Shown: positions 16,297 to 25,990, numbered from the stretch's first letter. The stretch is DNA of 64,000 nt from JAFGHJ01 sp964525555 (GCA_964525555.1 CAZGHN010000012.1:16413-80412); one strand, 5' to 3'. The notes: generated by a model from the sequence alone, not told the origin. Numbers and translations are program-made.

Positions 16297-17572
16297 ATTC
16301 TACATACGTACTTACGGATGCCAGATGAATAAATATGATTCAAATATCATTAGAACGATGCTTTTAAAGGAAAATTTTATGGAGGTTCCTGATATAAATG
16401 ATGCGGATTTTATATTCTTTAACACCTGTGCTGTTAGAAAAAATGCAGAGAAGAGAATTCTCGGCAGGCTGGATTCACTAAAAAGCCTGAAAGAAGAAAA
16501 ACCTCATATATCCGTTTCCGTTCTTGGCTGCGTAGCTAAATATGATTCCGAGTTAGAAAATCATCCGGTCGTGGACTTCGTTGCTCCTCCTGATTCTTAC
16601 AGGTTTCTTGTTGACGTGTTGAAGAAAAAAGAAACAGGACTTATTGATGAAAATCCATGCGAACAATATTCAAATATATTTACGAAAACCTCAAAGACTC
16701 GTGCATATTTATCTATTACGAGGGGATGCAATCATTTCTGTTCATACTGTGTCGTTCCATATCTTAGAAACACTCTTCGTTCCCGTCCTGTAGATGACAT
16801 TTTAAAGGAAGCTCAAAAACTTGTAAATGAGGGCGCTCGAGAAATCACTCTTCTTGGTCAAAATGTTAATGCATATTTATATAAAAATACGGACTTCCCC
16901 GGAATATTAAAAAAAGTAAGCAAAATTAACAATCTGAAATTATTAAATTTTCTGACTTCCCATCCGGCAGACTTATCCGAGAATTTATTCCCTGTTATGG
17001 CAGAATCGGAAGTTATTACAAAATATCTGCATTTGCCGCTTCAATCCGGTTCGAATAAAATTTTAAAGAAAATGATGCGCAGATACACAAAAGAAGATTA
17101 TATAAAGCTTATAAAAAAAGCAAGAAATTTAATGCCCGATTTAACGCTTACTACAGATATTATCGTCGGTTTCCCAAATGAGACCGAAAAAGATTTTAAG
17201 GAAACATTAGAAACAGTAAGAGATATACGTTTCGACCAGGCATATATGTTTGCCTATTCTAAGAGAAAAGGTACGCTCGCATCTCTATTCCCCGACCAGG
17301 TAAGAGATTATGTAAAAAAAGAAAGATTACAGCTTTTAATAAAAACACAAAACGAGATTACAGCGGAAAAAGCAGAAGAATTATTAGGTAAAGAATTAAC
17401 GGTTTTTACGATTGAGAACGGAAAGAAGGGACAGAAATTGGGAAAGACTAATACAGGTAAAATAATCATACTTCCTGGGGTTGCTAAAATTGGATTTGAA
17501 TATATCATCAATATATATAAAATTAAAGGATGGGTTCCTGTAGGGAAAATAAAAAAGGAGGGAGATGGATGA
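16277..17572 (+). CDS. miaB: tRNA i6A37 methylthiotransferase MiaB
   Basis: Radical SAM enzyme making ms2i6A37 in tRNAs that read UNN codons. TYGCQMNKYDS is the MiaB-specific opening; the auxiliary cluster cysteines are C15, C51 and C85, and the radical SAM cysteines C151, C155 and C158 in CNHFCSYC. A C-terminal TRAM domain (about 370-428) binds tRNA. At 431 residues it is full length. The start overlaps mtaB and the stop overlaps the ATG of the next gene (ATGA), so translation should be coupled. Its prenylation partner MiaA is not in the window. Confidence 0.94.
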   Translation: MAKQKNKFYIRTYGCQMNKYDSNIIRTMLLKENFMEVPDINDADFIFFNTCAVRKNAEKRILGRLDSLKSLKEEKPHISVSVLGCVAKYDSELENHPVVDFVAPPDSYRFLVDVLKKKETGLIDENPCEQYSNIFTKTSKTRAYLSITRGCNHFCSYCVVPYLRNTLRSRPVDDILKEAQKLVNEGAREITLLGQNVNAYLYKNTDFPGILKKVSKINNLKLLNFLTSHPADLSENLFPVMAESEVITKYLHLPLQSGSNKILKKMMRRYTKEDYIKLIKKARNLMPDLTLTTDIIVGFPNETEKDFKETLETVRDIRFDQAYMFAYSKRKGTLASLFPDQVRDYVKKERLQLLIKTQNEITAEKAEELLGKELTVFTIENGKKGQKLGKTNTGKIIILPGVAKIGFEYIINIYKIKGWVPVGKIKKEGDG

Positions 17573-17979
17573 CTTTAATTATAACAGTAATGTCAGCCAT
17601 AATTCTTATTTTTGGAATAATTATCGGTACACAGAACGGAAATACTTTTGTTAACTTCTATCTTTTGAAATGGGAATTCGAGAACATTTCTCTGACCTTG
17701 CTTGTAATCCAATCTATTATTATAGGAATTATTATTACTATAATCCTATCAGGTGTCAATACTATAAAATTGAAATTGCAAGTAAGGGATATACTTAAGG
17801 AAAATAAGAACCTTCAAAGGGAAATAAAAGCTTTAAAAAACTTACCCTTCGAAGAAGGAGAAGGAGAACCGATAGAGGATTTTGCCAAAATTGAAGAAGA
17901 AAATGATGAAAATGAAGATGAAGACGAAAACGAGGAAGAATTGGATTTTGCTGAGGAGAAAGAGGAGGAATCCACATAA
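17569..17979 (+). CDS. lapA: LapA-domain inner-membrane protein
   Basis: Two membrane helices (about 3-20 and 39-61) enclose the loop TQNGNTFVNFYLLKWEFENI, the LapA signature. A coiled-coil segment (LKLQVRDILKENKNLQREIK) and a very acidic tail rich in Glu, Asp and Asn follow. I set the start at ATG 17569, inside the miaB stop (ATGA) and just after GGAGGGAG; a longer frame from 17530 would begin inside miaB without a ribosome site. The stop overlaps the ATG of lapB, reproducing the lapA-lapB pairing of Gammaproteobacteria, where the pair tunes LpxC degradation by FtsH. Confidence 0.85.
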   Translation: MTLIITVMSAIILIFGIIIGTQNGNTFVNFYLLKWEFENISLTLLVIQSIIIGIIITIILSGVNTIKLKLQVRDILKENKNLQREIKALKNLPFEEGEGEPIEDFAKIEEENDENEDEDENEEELDFAEEKEEEST

Positions 17980-19097
17980 TGGATCTTCTTATATATTTGA
18001 TTCTCTTTTTCGTACTTATCTGGATAGGATTATCTATATTCTCCAGAATGTCAGAAAAACTAAAAGGTCAAACACATAATACTTCTTACATAAAAGGTTT
18101 GGAAGCTATGCTTGAAGGGAAAAATAATCGCGCGATAAAATTATTTAGGGAAGTTTTGGAAAAAGATCCATCAAATATTGAAAGTTACCTATTTACAGGT
18201 AATTTGCTTAGGCAGCAAGGTGAGATAGTAAGGGCAATAAAGATTCATAAGAATCTTCTTGTAAACCCTCTGCTCAACAATGAGCAAAAAAACAGATTAA
18301 AAGAAGCCCTATCAGAAGATTATATTAAGAATAGAGATTGGGCAAAAGCAAAGCCAATGCTTGAGACTCTTTATAACCATAACCCAAAGAATGTAACATT
18401 AGCAACAAAGCTAATGGATGTTTATGAAAAATTAGAAAAATGGGACAAAGCTTTTAATGTGGCTAAAAAAGTATTTACCTCAAAAGATCTTGCTAATTAT
18501 GCCACACATCTTGTTGTGGAAGTATCTAAAAAAGATCCTAAAAAGGCAACCAAGTTCATTTCTATCGGAGAAAAAGGTAATATATCGTATGCCTACTACT
18601 TGCACGGAAAACTTCTAATTTCAGAAGGAGACGAAAGCGGCGGAATAGAACAGATTAAAAAAGCTATATCTATTGATCCGGATAGAGCATTTTTATATCT
18701 TCCTCTACTGGAAGAATATATGTTTGAGGAGGGGCAATTCAGTGTTCTTGAGCCTTACTTAAAAAGTAAATTCGAAGAGAATCCTGACAATATTTGTATA
18801 CTTTCTTCCTATATTTCTATTTTGAAGAAAAGAGGTCAATTAGAAAAGGCAAATGAAATTCTCGAAGATTCTGTAAAGAACTTTGATTTAGAAAATTATA
18901 ACGTACTCCTTTCAGTAGCTATGATATCGAATGAAATAGGGGGAAATTTAGTCTCCGAATATCTTAAAAAGATTAAAAATAAAATGGATAAAGGGTATTC
19001 CTTCAGATGTTCTAAATGCAACAATGAAACAGATCATTTTAGTTGGAAGTGCAACAATTGTAGTTCTCTGGGAACATTAAGTTTGAGTAGATGTTAA
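17979..19097 (+). CDS. lapB: LapB/YciM-like TPR protein with rubredoxin-type zinc site
   Basis: An N-terminal membrane anchor (about 2-20) is followed by a long array of TPR repeats (about 35-330) and a C-terminal rubredoxin-like metal site with C344, C347, C358 and C361, exactly the LapB architecture. In E. coli LapB binds FtsH and LpxC and sets LPS synthesis. The length of 372 residues is close to the enterobacterial protein (389). The gene begins in the stop codon of lapA. A full LapAB pair in a lineage that does not look proteobacterial suggests LpxC control of this kind is older or more mobile than usually stated. Confidence 0.87.
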   Translation: MDLLIYLILFFVLIWIGLSIFSRMSEKLKGQTHNTSYIKGLEAMLEGKNNRAIKLFREVLEKDPSNIESYLFTGNLLRQQGEIVRAIKIHKNLLVNPLLNNEQKNRLKEALSEDYIKNRDWAKAKPMLETLYNHNPKNVTLATKLMDVYEKLEKWDKAFNVAKKVFTSKDLANYATHLVVEVSKKDPKKATKFISIGEKGNISYAYYLHGKLLISEGDESGGIEQIKKAISIDPDRAFLYLPLLEEYMFEEGQFSVLEPYLKSKFEENPDNICILSSYISILKKRGQLEKANEILEDSVKNFDLENYNVLLSVAMISNEIGGNLVSEYLKKIKNKMDKGYSFRCSKCNNETDHFSWKCNNCSSLGTLSLSRC

Positions 19098-19107
19098 GAA
19101 CTAATTT

Positions 19108-19785
19108 ATGAATTTTATTCTTGTTTTACTGTTCCTAAACGCTGAAGATGCAGCAAAAGGAAAATACCAGAAAGCTTCAACGATAATAGACCCATACGAG
19201 GCAGCCGAATACTACAGGCAAATCATAAAGGAATCTCCTACGAGTCCTTACGCAGATTCTTCTCTTTTTCGAATCGGAATGCTATATTATATTTTTGGAG
19301 ATTTCGAAAAAGCAATTGACCATTTAGAAATAATTTTTAGAAAAGGTAAAAACTCTTCAATGTACGCTAAGACTTGTTATTGGTTAAAATACTGTTATGG
19401 AAATACCGGAGATTCAACAAAATCTGAAGAAATGGAAGAATTATTAAAAAAACTAGTATCGGATAACAAGAAAAAAGAGTCTTCTCCAAAGAAAAAAGAA
19501 ACAGAAGAAGATTTAAAAGAAGAAAAAAATATAAAACAGCCAAAAATGGAAACCGATCCAGGATTCTATACAATACAACTTGGAGCCTATGAAGATAAAA
19601 AATGGCTCGAATATTTTCTCGGAAAGCTTAAAGAAAAATCTGTAGAATATTTTATACGAGAAGAAGGACGTTATTCAAAAATATATTCCGGTAAGTTTGA
19701 AAACAGAAGCGATGCCGAAAATTATCTCGAAGATTTAAAAAATAAAGGATTCCATGGTTTTATAGCTTTTGACTCCGCTCCTTAA
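19108..19785 (+). CDS. TPR and SPOR domain protein
   Basis: A short hydrophobic start (MNFILVLLFLNA) may be a weak signal or anchor. TPR-like helices (PYEAAEYYRQIIKESPTSPYA, DFEKAIDHLEIIF) occupy about residues 28-110, then a Lys/Glu-rich linker, then a SPOR domain at about 152-222 (GFYTIQLGAYEDKKWLEYFL ... YSKIYSGKFENRSDAENYL). SPOR domains bind denuded septal peptidoglycan, so a role in envelope or division is likely. It follows lapB by 10 bases and overlaps mutS by 17. Confidence 0.82.
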   Translation: MNFILVLLFLNAEDAAKGKYQKASTIIDPYEAAEYYRQIIKESPTSPYADSSLFRIGMLYYIFGDFEKAIDHLEIIFRKGKNSSMYAKTCYWLKYCYGNTGDSTKSEEMEELLKKLVSDNKKKESSPKKKETEEDLKEEKNIKQPKMETDPGFYTIQLGAYEDKKWLEYFLGKLKEKSVEYFIREEGRYSKIYSGKFENRSDAENYLEDLKNKGFHGFIAFDSAP

Positions 19786-22297
19786 ACAATATCTTCAAAT
19801 CAAAAAAAAATATCAAGACTCTGTTTTACTCTTCCATATAGGTGATTTTTACGAAACTTTTTATGAAGACGCAAAAATCACTTCTGAAATTCTCAATATA
19901 ACACTAACCTCCAAACCTATGGGGAAAGGTTCAAGAGCTCCGCTAGCAGGCATTCCTATTAAAGCTGCTGATTCATATATTGAAAAACTTGTTCGTTCCG
20001 GAAAAAAAGTTGCTGTTTGCGAACAAATTGGTGACCCCAAAAATTCGAAAGGTTTGGTAAAAAGAGAAGTTGTCGAAGTAATAACCTCTGGTACAGTTAT
20101 GCGTCCGTCTTTACTGAAAGAAACGGATAATAATTATCTAGTCTCAGTCATAAAGGACGAAAATACATATGGAATTGCTTTTTCAGATATATCAACGGGA
20201 GAATTTCAATCCGGCGATATAAAAAACTTAATTGATGAATTAAATCGCTTATCTCCTAAGGAATTGATAGTTCCTGAAGGAATGAATATAGACTTACCAG
20301 ACAATATTCCCGTTACGAAAATAGAGCCTTATAGATTTGACAGAGAATTTGCTTTAGAGCTTATTAAAGACCATTTCGGCATTTTAAAAATAGATTCTTT
20401 CGGCCTATCAGAAAACTCACCAGCGATCTGTTCAGCTGGAGCACTGCTCTCATACATAATTGAGAATCAAAAAACTACATTAAGACACTTAAAGAAAATA
20501 ACACGTTTCAATCCTGAAAAAGGCATGGCTTTAGACGGAGCTACAATAAAAAATCTTGAACTTATAACTAAAATAAATGGTGTTCAAAAAGGGGCCCTTT
20601 TAGACGCGATAAATAAAACTTCAACATCCATGGGTAGCCGTCTTCTAAAAAAGTGTATATTATTCCCTTCTACTGATAAGAAAGAGATCGAGGAGAAATT
20701 AGATGGCATAGAAGAATTAATCTTCAAAAGAGATGTTTTGAAAAATGTTCGCGAAAAACTAAAAGAGATTTACGATATCGAGAGAATTACAGGTCGTGTG
20801 TCTACGTCCAGAGCAACTCCCCGGGATTTAATTTCTCTTAAAATATCTCTTTCTCACGCTGGCGAATTAAAAAAAATTCTTTCTATATTGAATGCATTGA
20901 TATTTAAAAACCAGGCAAAGAAAATCAAAGACCTAAAAAAAATAATAAATCTAATAGAAAATTCAATTATTGATGACCCTCCGGCAAAAATAAATTATTC
21001 AGGTATTTTTAAAAAAGGGTACAGCTCAGAATTGGATGAAATCAGGAGAATCGCTTCAGAAGGGAAAAGCTGGGTTTATAAATATGAAGCTGAACAAAGA
21101 AAAGAAACTGGTATAGATAAACTAAAAGTCGGATATAACTCAGTTTTTGGATATTATATAGAAATTACAAAAGCAAAACTTAAGAGCGTACCTGAAAATT
21201 ATATAAAAAAACAAACTCTTACAAATGCAGAAAGATTTATAACTGAAGAATTAAAAGATTTTGAATCAAAGATTTTAACTGCAGAGGAAAGGCAAAATGA
21301 ATTAGAAAAGAAACTCTTTGAAGAACTAATTGAAAAATTACAAAATTATATTAACGATTTCGAGGAAACAGCTACTGGTATTTCAGTAGTTGATATAATA
21401 ATTGGTTTTACTGAACTTGCTATGGCAAATGACTACTGCCGTCCAAAAATATTAACTACTAAAGGTATAAAAATCAATGAGGGTAGGCATCCGGTAGTTG
21501 AGAGAATCCTAAAAGAAGGTGAATTTATACCCAATAATGTTATTTTAAACGATAAAGAAAGTATAATTATCCTAACTGGACCTAATATGGCGGGAAAATC
21601 TACATATTTACGTCAAATTGCCTTAATAGCTATTATGGCTCAGATTGGTTCATTTGTACCGGCAAAAAGTGCGGAAATAGGAATAATAGATAGTATTTTC
21701 ACACGTATTGGCGCCTCTGATGATTTAGCCAGAGGTGTTTCAACTTTCCTGGCAGAAATGAACGAAACAGCTAATATATTAAATAATGTAACAGTCAACA
21801 GTCTCGTTATATTAGATGAAGTGGGGCGAGGAACAAGTACCTATGACGGACTTTCCATAGCCTGGGCGGTAATTGAATACCTAAATTCAATACCTGAGAA
21901 ACCTATGGTACTTTTTGCAACCCATTATCATGAATTAACTGAATTGGAAGAATTTTATAAAACAATTATAAATTATAATGTTTCGGTTAAAGAAACTGAA
22001 AATGAAGTTATTTTCTTAAGAGATGTTAAAAAGGGGTCATCGGATAGAAGCTATGGTATCGAAGTTGCAAGACTTGCAGGGTTACCTGAAAGTGTAATAT
22101 CAAGAGCAAAAGATTTACTTGCAGATTTAAAAGATGATGATCGAGTTATTAGAAAACACCCACCAGAAACAAGACAGAATTCACTTTTCCAGACAGAAAA
22201 TATATTACTGAATAAAATAAAGTCTCTCGATCCAGACAATATGTCTCCAAAAGAAGCACTTGATATACTATACAAATTAAAAAAAGAGATTGAATAG
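19769..22297 (+). CDS. mutS: DNA mismatch repair protein MutS
   Basis: MutS recognises base mismatches and recruits MutL. The mismatch-probing Phe-X-Glu is present as F27-Y28-E29 in GDFYETF. The connector, lever and clamp domains follow, and the ABC-type ATPase has Walker A GPNMAGKST near residue 602, the Q-loop/signature region and Walker B VILDEVGRGT. A helix-turn-helix dimer region and the C-terminal tail are present. At 842 residues it is complete. The start lies 17 bases inside the SPOR gene and no MutL gene is nearby. Last gene of the mtaB operon. Confidence 0.97.
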   Translation: MTPLLKQYLQIKKKYQDSVLLFHIGDFYETFYEDAKITSEILNITLTSKPMGKGSRAPLAGIPIKAADSYIEKLVRSGKKVAVCEQIGDPKNSKGLVKREVVEVITSGTVMRPSLLKETDNNYLVSVIKDENTYGIAFSDISTGEFQSGDIKNLIDELNRLSPKELIVPEGMNIDLPDNIPVTKIEPYRFDREFALELIKDHFGILKIDSFGLSENSPAICSAGALLSYIIENQKTTLRHLKKITRFNPEKGMALDGATIKNLELITKINGVQKGALLDAINKTSTSMGSRLLKKCILFPSTDKKEIEEKLDGIEELIFKRDVLKNVREKLKEIYDIERITGRVSTSRATPRDLISLKISLSHAGELKKILSILNALIFKNQAKKIKDLKKIINLIENSIIDDPPAKINYSGIFKKGYSSELDEIRRIASEGKSWVYKYEAEQRKETGIDKLKVGYNSVFGYYIEITKAKLKSVPENYIKKQTLTNAERFITEELKDFESKILTAEERQNELEKKLFEELIEKLQNYINDFEETATGISVVDIIIGFTELAMANDYCRPKILTTKGIKINEGRHPVVERILKEGEFIPNNVILNDKESIIILTGPNMAGKSTYLRQIALIAIMAQIGSFVPAKSAEIGIIDSIFTRIGASDDLARGVSTFLAEMNETANILNNVTVNSLVILDEVGRGTSTYDGLSIAWAVIEYLNSIPEKPMVLFATHYHELTELEEFYKTIINYNVSVKETENEVIFLRDVKKGSSDRSYGIEVARLAGLPESVISRAKDLLADLKDDDRVIRKHPPETRQNSLFQTENILLNKIKSLDPDNMSPKEALDILYKLKKEIE

Positions 22298-22495
22298 CAG
22301 AAATAGCTACAAATCTGCCCCGAAACGCGCCAAAAACGCTCTATTTGAGTATTTTGTTCTTAAATCCACTAAAGATATGAGAAACCAATTGAAAAGGCTA
22401 ATGGAGGGTTTTTCATTTATTTAGAAACTAATACATAATTAGAGAAAAAATATATTTTTTACTAATTTACTAATTAACTGATATACTGATATACC
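22298..22495. other. Gene-free gap with short iterated words
   Basis: No gene seen. At 22455-22495 the words actaatttactaattaact and gatatactgatatacc form another iterated-word family. The 22300-22440 part has no recognisable feature. Confidence 0.5.
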
Positions 22496-22526
22496 AAAAA
22501 TATTGATTCTTTAAATCAATATTTTT
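22496..22526. terminator. Bidirectional terminator between mutS and barrel gene
   Basis: AAAAATATTGATT (22496-22508) and AATCAATATTTTT (22514-22526) form a perfect 13-bp stem with a 5-base loop, A-rich on one side and T-rich on the other, so it can end transcription from both convergent units. Confidence 0.75.
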
Positions 22527-23392
22527 CACAACTTATACGATAATGATACCCTATGAGATGCCAATAAAACTTTATGTACATTTACCGCATAGTCAACCAA
22601 AAATCGTGATTTTTCTATTCCAAATCCTGCGGTTAACTGATTATTATTGATAAAACCAGCCCTTAAGTCAAGCCATTCATTCATGCCAACCTCAAGACCT
22701 AAATTGTGATTGAATCCATAATCATCTTGAACAAGATCAACTTCCATAAGAACAGGTATTTTTCCAATTCTTTTATTAAATCCAATACCTATTTGATAAG
22801 AAGGCGCAATATGTTCGGTTCTCCCTTCCCAGAATAAAGGAGAAGTTGTAATGTCCTTAATGGCAGCCCCTATGGAATAATTTTCCTTTTGGTAGATAAG
22901 CCCAAAATCTGTACCTGCTCCGACTGCAACGGCATCGTAAATTCTCTTGTAAATGAATTTAAGACCCATCCCAACAGAAAAATCTCCAATCCACCTGGAA
23001 TAGGTAGCGAATACAGCTCCTTCTCGTGAAGAAAAAGTGCTTATTAAATTGTTATAAAATTCTTCTCCTTCGTCAGGATAACCATCTCCGTCACTATCTC
23101 CCCATGCACCTCTTGTGTCATGTATATCTCCTACAGAATGAAAAACAAAGTGTAAGCCAAGCCCATATTCACCCTGTTGCAAGTTGATTCCTCCACTTAA
23201 AACATTCGCAAGATCCCCAAACATTCTCGAACCAGTTAAGTATATGAAAGGTTCAAGAAGCAACGAAGAAGCAGGATTTTTATATCCAGTCGAAGGATAA
23301 GCAAGGCCCGTGGAACCTCTACCCCAACTTCCAGCATCTATCCCAACAAGAAAGACTTCACCATCAAAAAGAGCCAAAAGAAGTAAAAACAT
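22526..23392 (-). CDS. PorV-like outer-membrane barrel with EF-hand-like loop
   Basis: A brief signal-like start leads into the PorV/UPF0164 pattern: AGSWGRGSTGLAYPSTGYKNPAS (about 20-42), then long amphipathic strands to the end, finishing in VSLSYKL with C-terminal hydrophobics. An unusual insertion at residues 99-112, DSDGDGYPDEGEEF, has Asp or Glu at positions 1, 3, 5, 9 and 12 of a calcium loop. Probably an outer-membrane barrel. Its ATG shares one base with the stop of the EF-G-like gene. Exact role unknown; PorV homologues act in T9SS. Confidence 0.65.
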   Translation of the reverse strand: MFLLLLALFDGEVFLVGIDAGSWGRGSTGLAYPSTGYKNPASSLLLEPFIYLTGSRMFGDLANVLSGGINLQQGEYGLGLHFVFHSVGDIHDTRGAWGDSDGDGYPDEGEEFYNNLISTFSSREGAVFATYSRWIGDFSVGMGLKFIYKRIYDAVAVGAGTDFGLIYQKENYSIGAAIKDITTSPLFWEGRTEHIAPSYQIGIGFNKRIGKIPVLMEVDLVQDDYGFNHNLGLEVGMNEWLDLRAGFINNNQLTAGFGIEKSRFLVDYAVNVHKVLLASHRVSLSYKL

Positions 23393-25407
23393 TATTCCTC
23401 TTCTTTTTCTGTTTTCCTTTGAGATAAAATTTCCTGAGAAATTTCTTCAGGCACTCTCTCATAAAAGGCAAATTCTGCTGAATAAGTACCTGTTCCTTGA
23501 GTTAAAGAACGTAATCTAGACGAATACTTAAACATTTCTTTTTCCGGAACATACGCATTAATTACTTGAAATTTACCTTTAGCATCGATACCCAAGATTC
23601 TTCCTCGCTTAGAATTCAAATCTCCCATAACATCTCCTGTATATTCATCTGTTATAACAGTCTGAACCTTAACTATTGGTTCTAAAAGATATGGAGATGC
23701 TTTCATAAGTGCATCTTTTAAAGCCATCGATCCCGCTCTCTTAAAAGCATTATCGGAAGAATCCACTGGATGATAAGAGCCGTCATAGACTATGACTTTA
23801 CAATCTATAACATTATAACCGGCTATAATGCCAGCATCTAAAGCTTCTTTGACGCCAGTTTCAACAGATGGAACATATTTGCTGGGAATATTGCCACCTT
23901 TAATTTCATTTGCAAATTCAATTCCTGCACCTCTCTCCAGAGGCTCGACCTTAAGAAAAACTTCACCATACTGACCTCGTCCACCCGTTTGCTTTTTAAA
24001 CTTAGCCTGACCTTCAGCTTTCTTTTGTATAGTTTCCCTATAATGAACTCCGGGTTTACCTTCTATAATTTTAACATCAAAATTTTCTTCCAGCCATGAT
24101 TTAACGAATTGTAAGTGTTGCTCACCCATAGTTTCCAAAATCAGCTGTTTTGTTTCGGAATCAAAATTATAACTTAAAGTAGGATCTGATTTTCTGAGTT
24201 TGGAAAGTCCTTTGGATATTTTGTCGTTATCCTTTTCACTTTCCCCTTCGATCACTATTTTTGCAACAGGATTAGGGAATTCAATTTTGTCCAATTTTAC
24301 AGGATTAGCTGGATCAGCCAGTGTATTTCCTGAAGAAGTATTTTTTAATTTCACAAGAGCGCCAATCGAACCTGCATTAAGCTCATCAACCTGTATTCTC
24401 TCATTCCCTTTCAATGTAAAAAGTTGATTGATTTTTTCTTCAGTATCGTTTGAGGTGTTAATTAGGGTATCTCCCGATTTAATCTTTCCTCTCCAGACTT
24501 TAATAAAACTTAATTCCCCAACGTGTGTTTCGAATTTTGTTTTAAAAGAAAATGCTGCAACGGGACCATCAACTGACTCGATTTGAGTGGGAAGTTTTGC
24601 CTCTGCAGGATACGGAAAAATGTCTTTTATATAATGCAAAAGGCAGTCCACCCCCATTAGAGAAACCGAATCTCCACTTATCAAAGGATAAAGATTCCCA
24701 GTGAGAAATCCTCTCTTTAATCCATTTTTTAAATCTTCGTCAGTTATCTCCTTCTCTTCTATGAATTTTTCCATAAGCTCTTCATCAACTTCTGCAAGTG
24801 CTTCAGTCAAAGAATCTCTATACTGCTTTATATCACTCTCAAATTCTGAAGAAAGCTCTATTTCTCCTTCAGCGGAATAGGCTTTTAACTGTAAAATGTC
24901 TGCGACTCCAATTACTTTGCCTCCTTTTACTAAAGGAACAACAAGTGGAAGCAAACCACTTTTAACTTCTTCTTTTATCTCAGCTAATATACCTTTAAAA
25001 TCTGTTCCCTCTTTTTCAATTTTACTTATATAGAATAAACCAGGGATACCTCTTTTTTTAGCATATTCTATCACTTGTCCTGTTATAAATCCAAGACCTG
25101 AAGAGCCATCAACTACTATGATAACGGAATCACAAACACTTAAACCCGAAATCATTTCCCCCTGAAAATCAAGATATCCTGGCGTATCTATTAGGTCAAT
25201 TTCTATACTGTCATATTTAAAAGTAGCTACAGAAAGACTAACGGAATACTTTCTATCTTTTTCATACTTCATATAATCGAAAAGTGAAGTCCCGCCATCA
25301 ATTGAACCTAACCTGCTTGTAACCTTCGCCTTATACAATATTGCTTCTCCCAATGCAGTTTTACCAGAATTAGCATGTCCCGCAATACAAATATTCCTTT
25401 TGTCCAT
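23392..25407 (-). CDS. Elongation factor G-like GTPase (FusA2 type)
   Basis: The protein has the five-domain EF-G layout at 671 residues, but its GTPase motifs deviate: G1 is GHANSGKT (EF-G: AHIDAGKT), the switch I segment reads RKYSVSLSVATF rather than RGITI, G3 is DTPGYLDF, and the G4 NKxD is replaced by SKIEKE. This places it with the EF-G-like paralogues (FusA2) whose role is unclear, not the housekeeping EF-G. The C-terminal EF-G domain IV/V with GGRGQYGEV and YSAEFAFYERVP is intact. It lies downstream of a DUF4388 gene and upstream of a barrel gene with 1-base overlap. Confidence 0.9.
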   Translation of the reverse strand: MDKRNICIAGHANSGKTALGEAILYKAKVTSRLGSIDGGTSLFDYMKYEKDRKYSVSLSVATFKYDSIEIDLIDTPGYLDFQGEMISGLSVCDSVIIVVDGSSGLGFITGQVIEYAKKRGIPGLFYISKIEKEGTDFKGILAEIKEEVKSGLLPLVVPLVKGGKVIGVADILQLKAYSAEGEIELSSEFESDIKQYRDSLTEALAEVDEELMEKFIEEKEITDEDLKNGLKRGFLTGNLYPLISGDSVSLMGVDCLLHYIKDIFPYPAEAKLPTQIESVDGPVAAFSFKTKFETHVGELSFIKVWRGKIKSGDTLINTSNDTEEKINQLFTLKGNERIQVDELNAGSIGALVKLKNTSSGNTLADPANPVKLDKIEFPNPVAKIVIEGESEKDNDKISKGLSKLRKSDPTLSYNFDSETKQLILETMGEQHLQFVKSWLEENFDVKIIEGKPGVHYRETIQKKAEGQAKFKKQTGGRGQYGEVFLKVEPLERGAGIEFANEIKGGNIPSKYVPSVETGVKEALDAGIIAGYNVIDCKVIVYDGSYHPVDSSDNAFKRAGSMALKDALMKASPYLLEPIVKVQTVITDEYTGDVMGDLNSKRGRILGIDAKGKFQVINAYVPEKEMFKYSSRLRSLTQGTGTYSAEFAFYERVPEEISQEILSQRKTEKEEE

Positions 25408-25453
25408 TAACTTTCCTCCTTTAGCAAAATCCGAATCGTTTTCTTAAGCGCAC

Positions 25454-25990
25454 TTATTTTTTTTCTACTCTTATTAAGCCAGACTGAACCAGACCATATA
25501 AAATTTTTGCGAGATCGAATGTTTTCATTTTTAGTTCTTCCGCAATTTCCTTTATTGTCTTTTCTCCATTTATTATGGAAAGAGCTTTCCATTCCAGAGG
25601 CCTGAGTTCAATATCGCTAATATCCGGTTCTTCTACAAAGTCAACCACAACTTCTACAGAAGGTATTACATCTTCCATTTTAGCCCATTCATCTATCTGT
25701 CTAGCAGCTTCTAAGATCACATTATTAACCGGTAGGTTAATAGTAACATTTTCTGTACTTTCTCCTACAATAAACTCAAATGTTCCATTATCCCACTTGA
25801 GAAATAAATTTATAGCGTCAGTGCCTACATGCCTACCTGTTTCAGCATGTTTTATATTGCCATGCTCGAAATATATAACTCCAGTACCGTTATTTCCGGA
25901 AAGATGAAGGGCTCCGTCTTTACCTCCCATCTGGATAAATTGGAATATATCATTTAATTCAAAATCTTTAAAGTCGCCTCTTAACGCCAT
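25454..25990 (-). CDS. DUF4388 regulatory-type protein
   Basis: Residues 3-95 (LRGDFKDFELNDIFQFIQMGGKDGALHLSG, GVIYFEHGNIKHAETGRHVG) match DUF4388/PATAN-like domains that usually accompany response regulators and gliding or two-component systems. The C-terminal part (about 128-178) looks like a winged helix (LEWKALSIINGEKTIKEIAE), a common second half in these proteins. There is no receiver or kinase domain here. It is 2 bases downstream of accA and 46 upstream of the EF-G-like gene. Regulatory function is inferred from family context only. Confidence 0.8.
   Translation of the reverse strand: MALRGDFKDFELNDIFQFIQMGGKDGALHLSGNNGTGVIYFEHGNIKHAETGRHVGTDAINLFLKWDNGTFEFIVGESTENVTINLPVNNVILEAARQIDEWAKMEDVIPSVEVVVDFVEEPDISDIELRPLEWKALSIINGEKTIKEIAEELKMKTFDLAKILYGLVQSGLIRVEKK

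Noticed and set aside
17795..17977. Minus-strand frame opposite the lapA acidic tail
   Set aside because: Mirror of the Glu/Asp-rich codons of lapA; no start signal.
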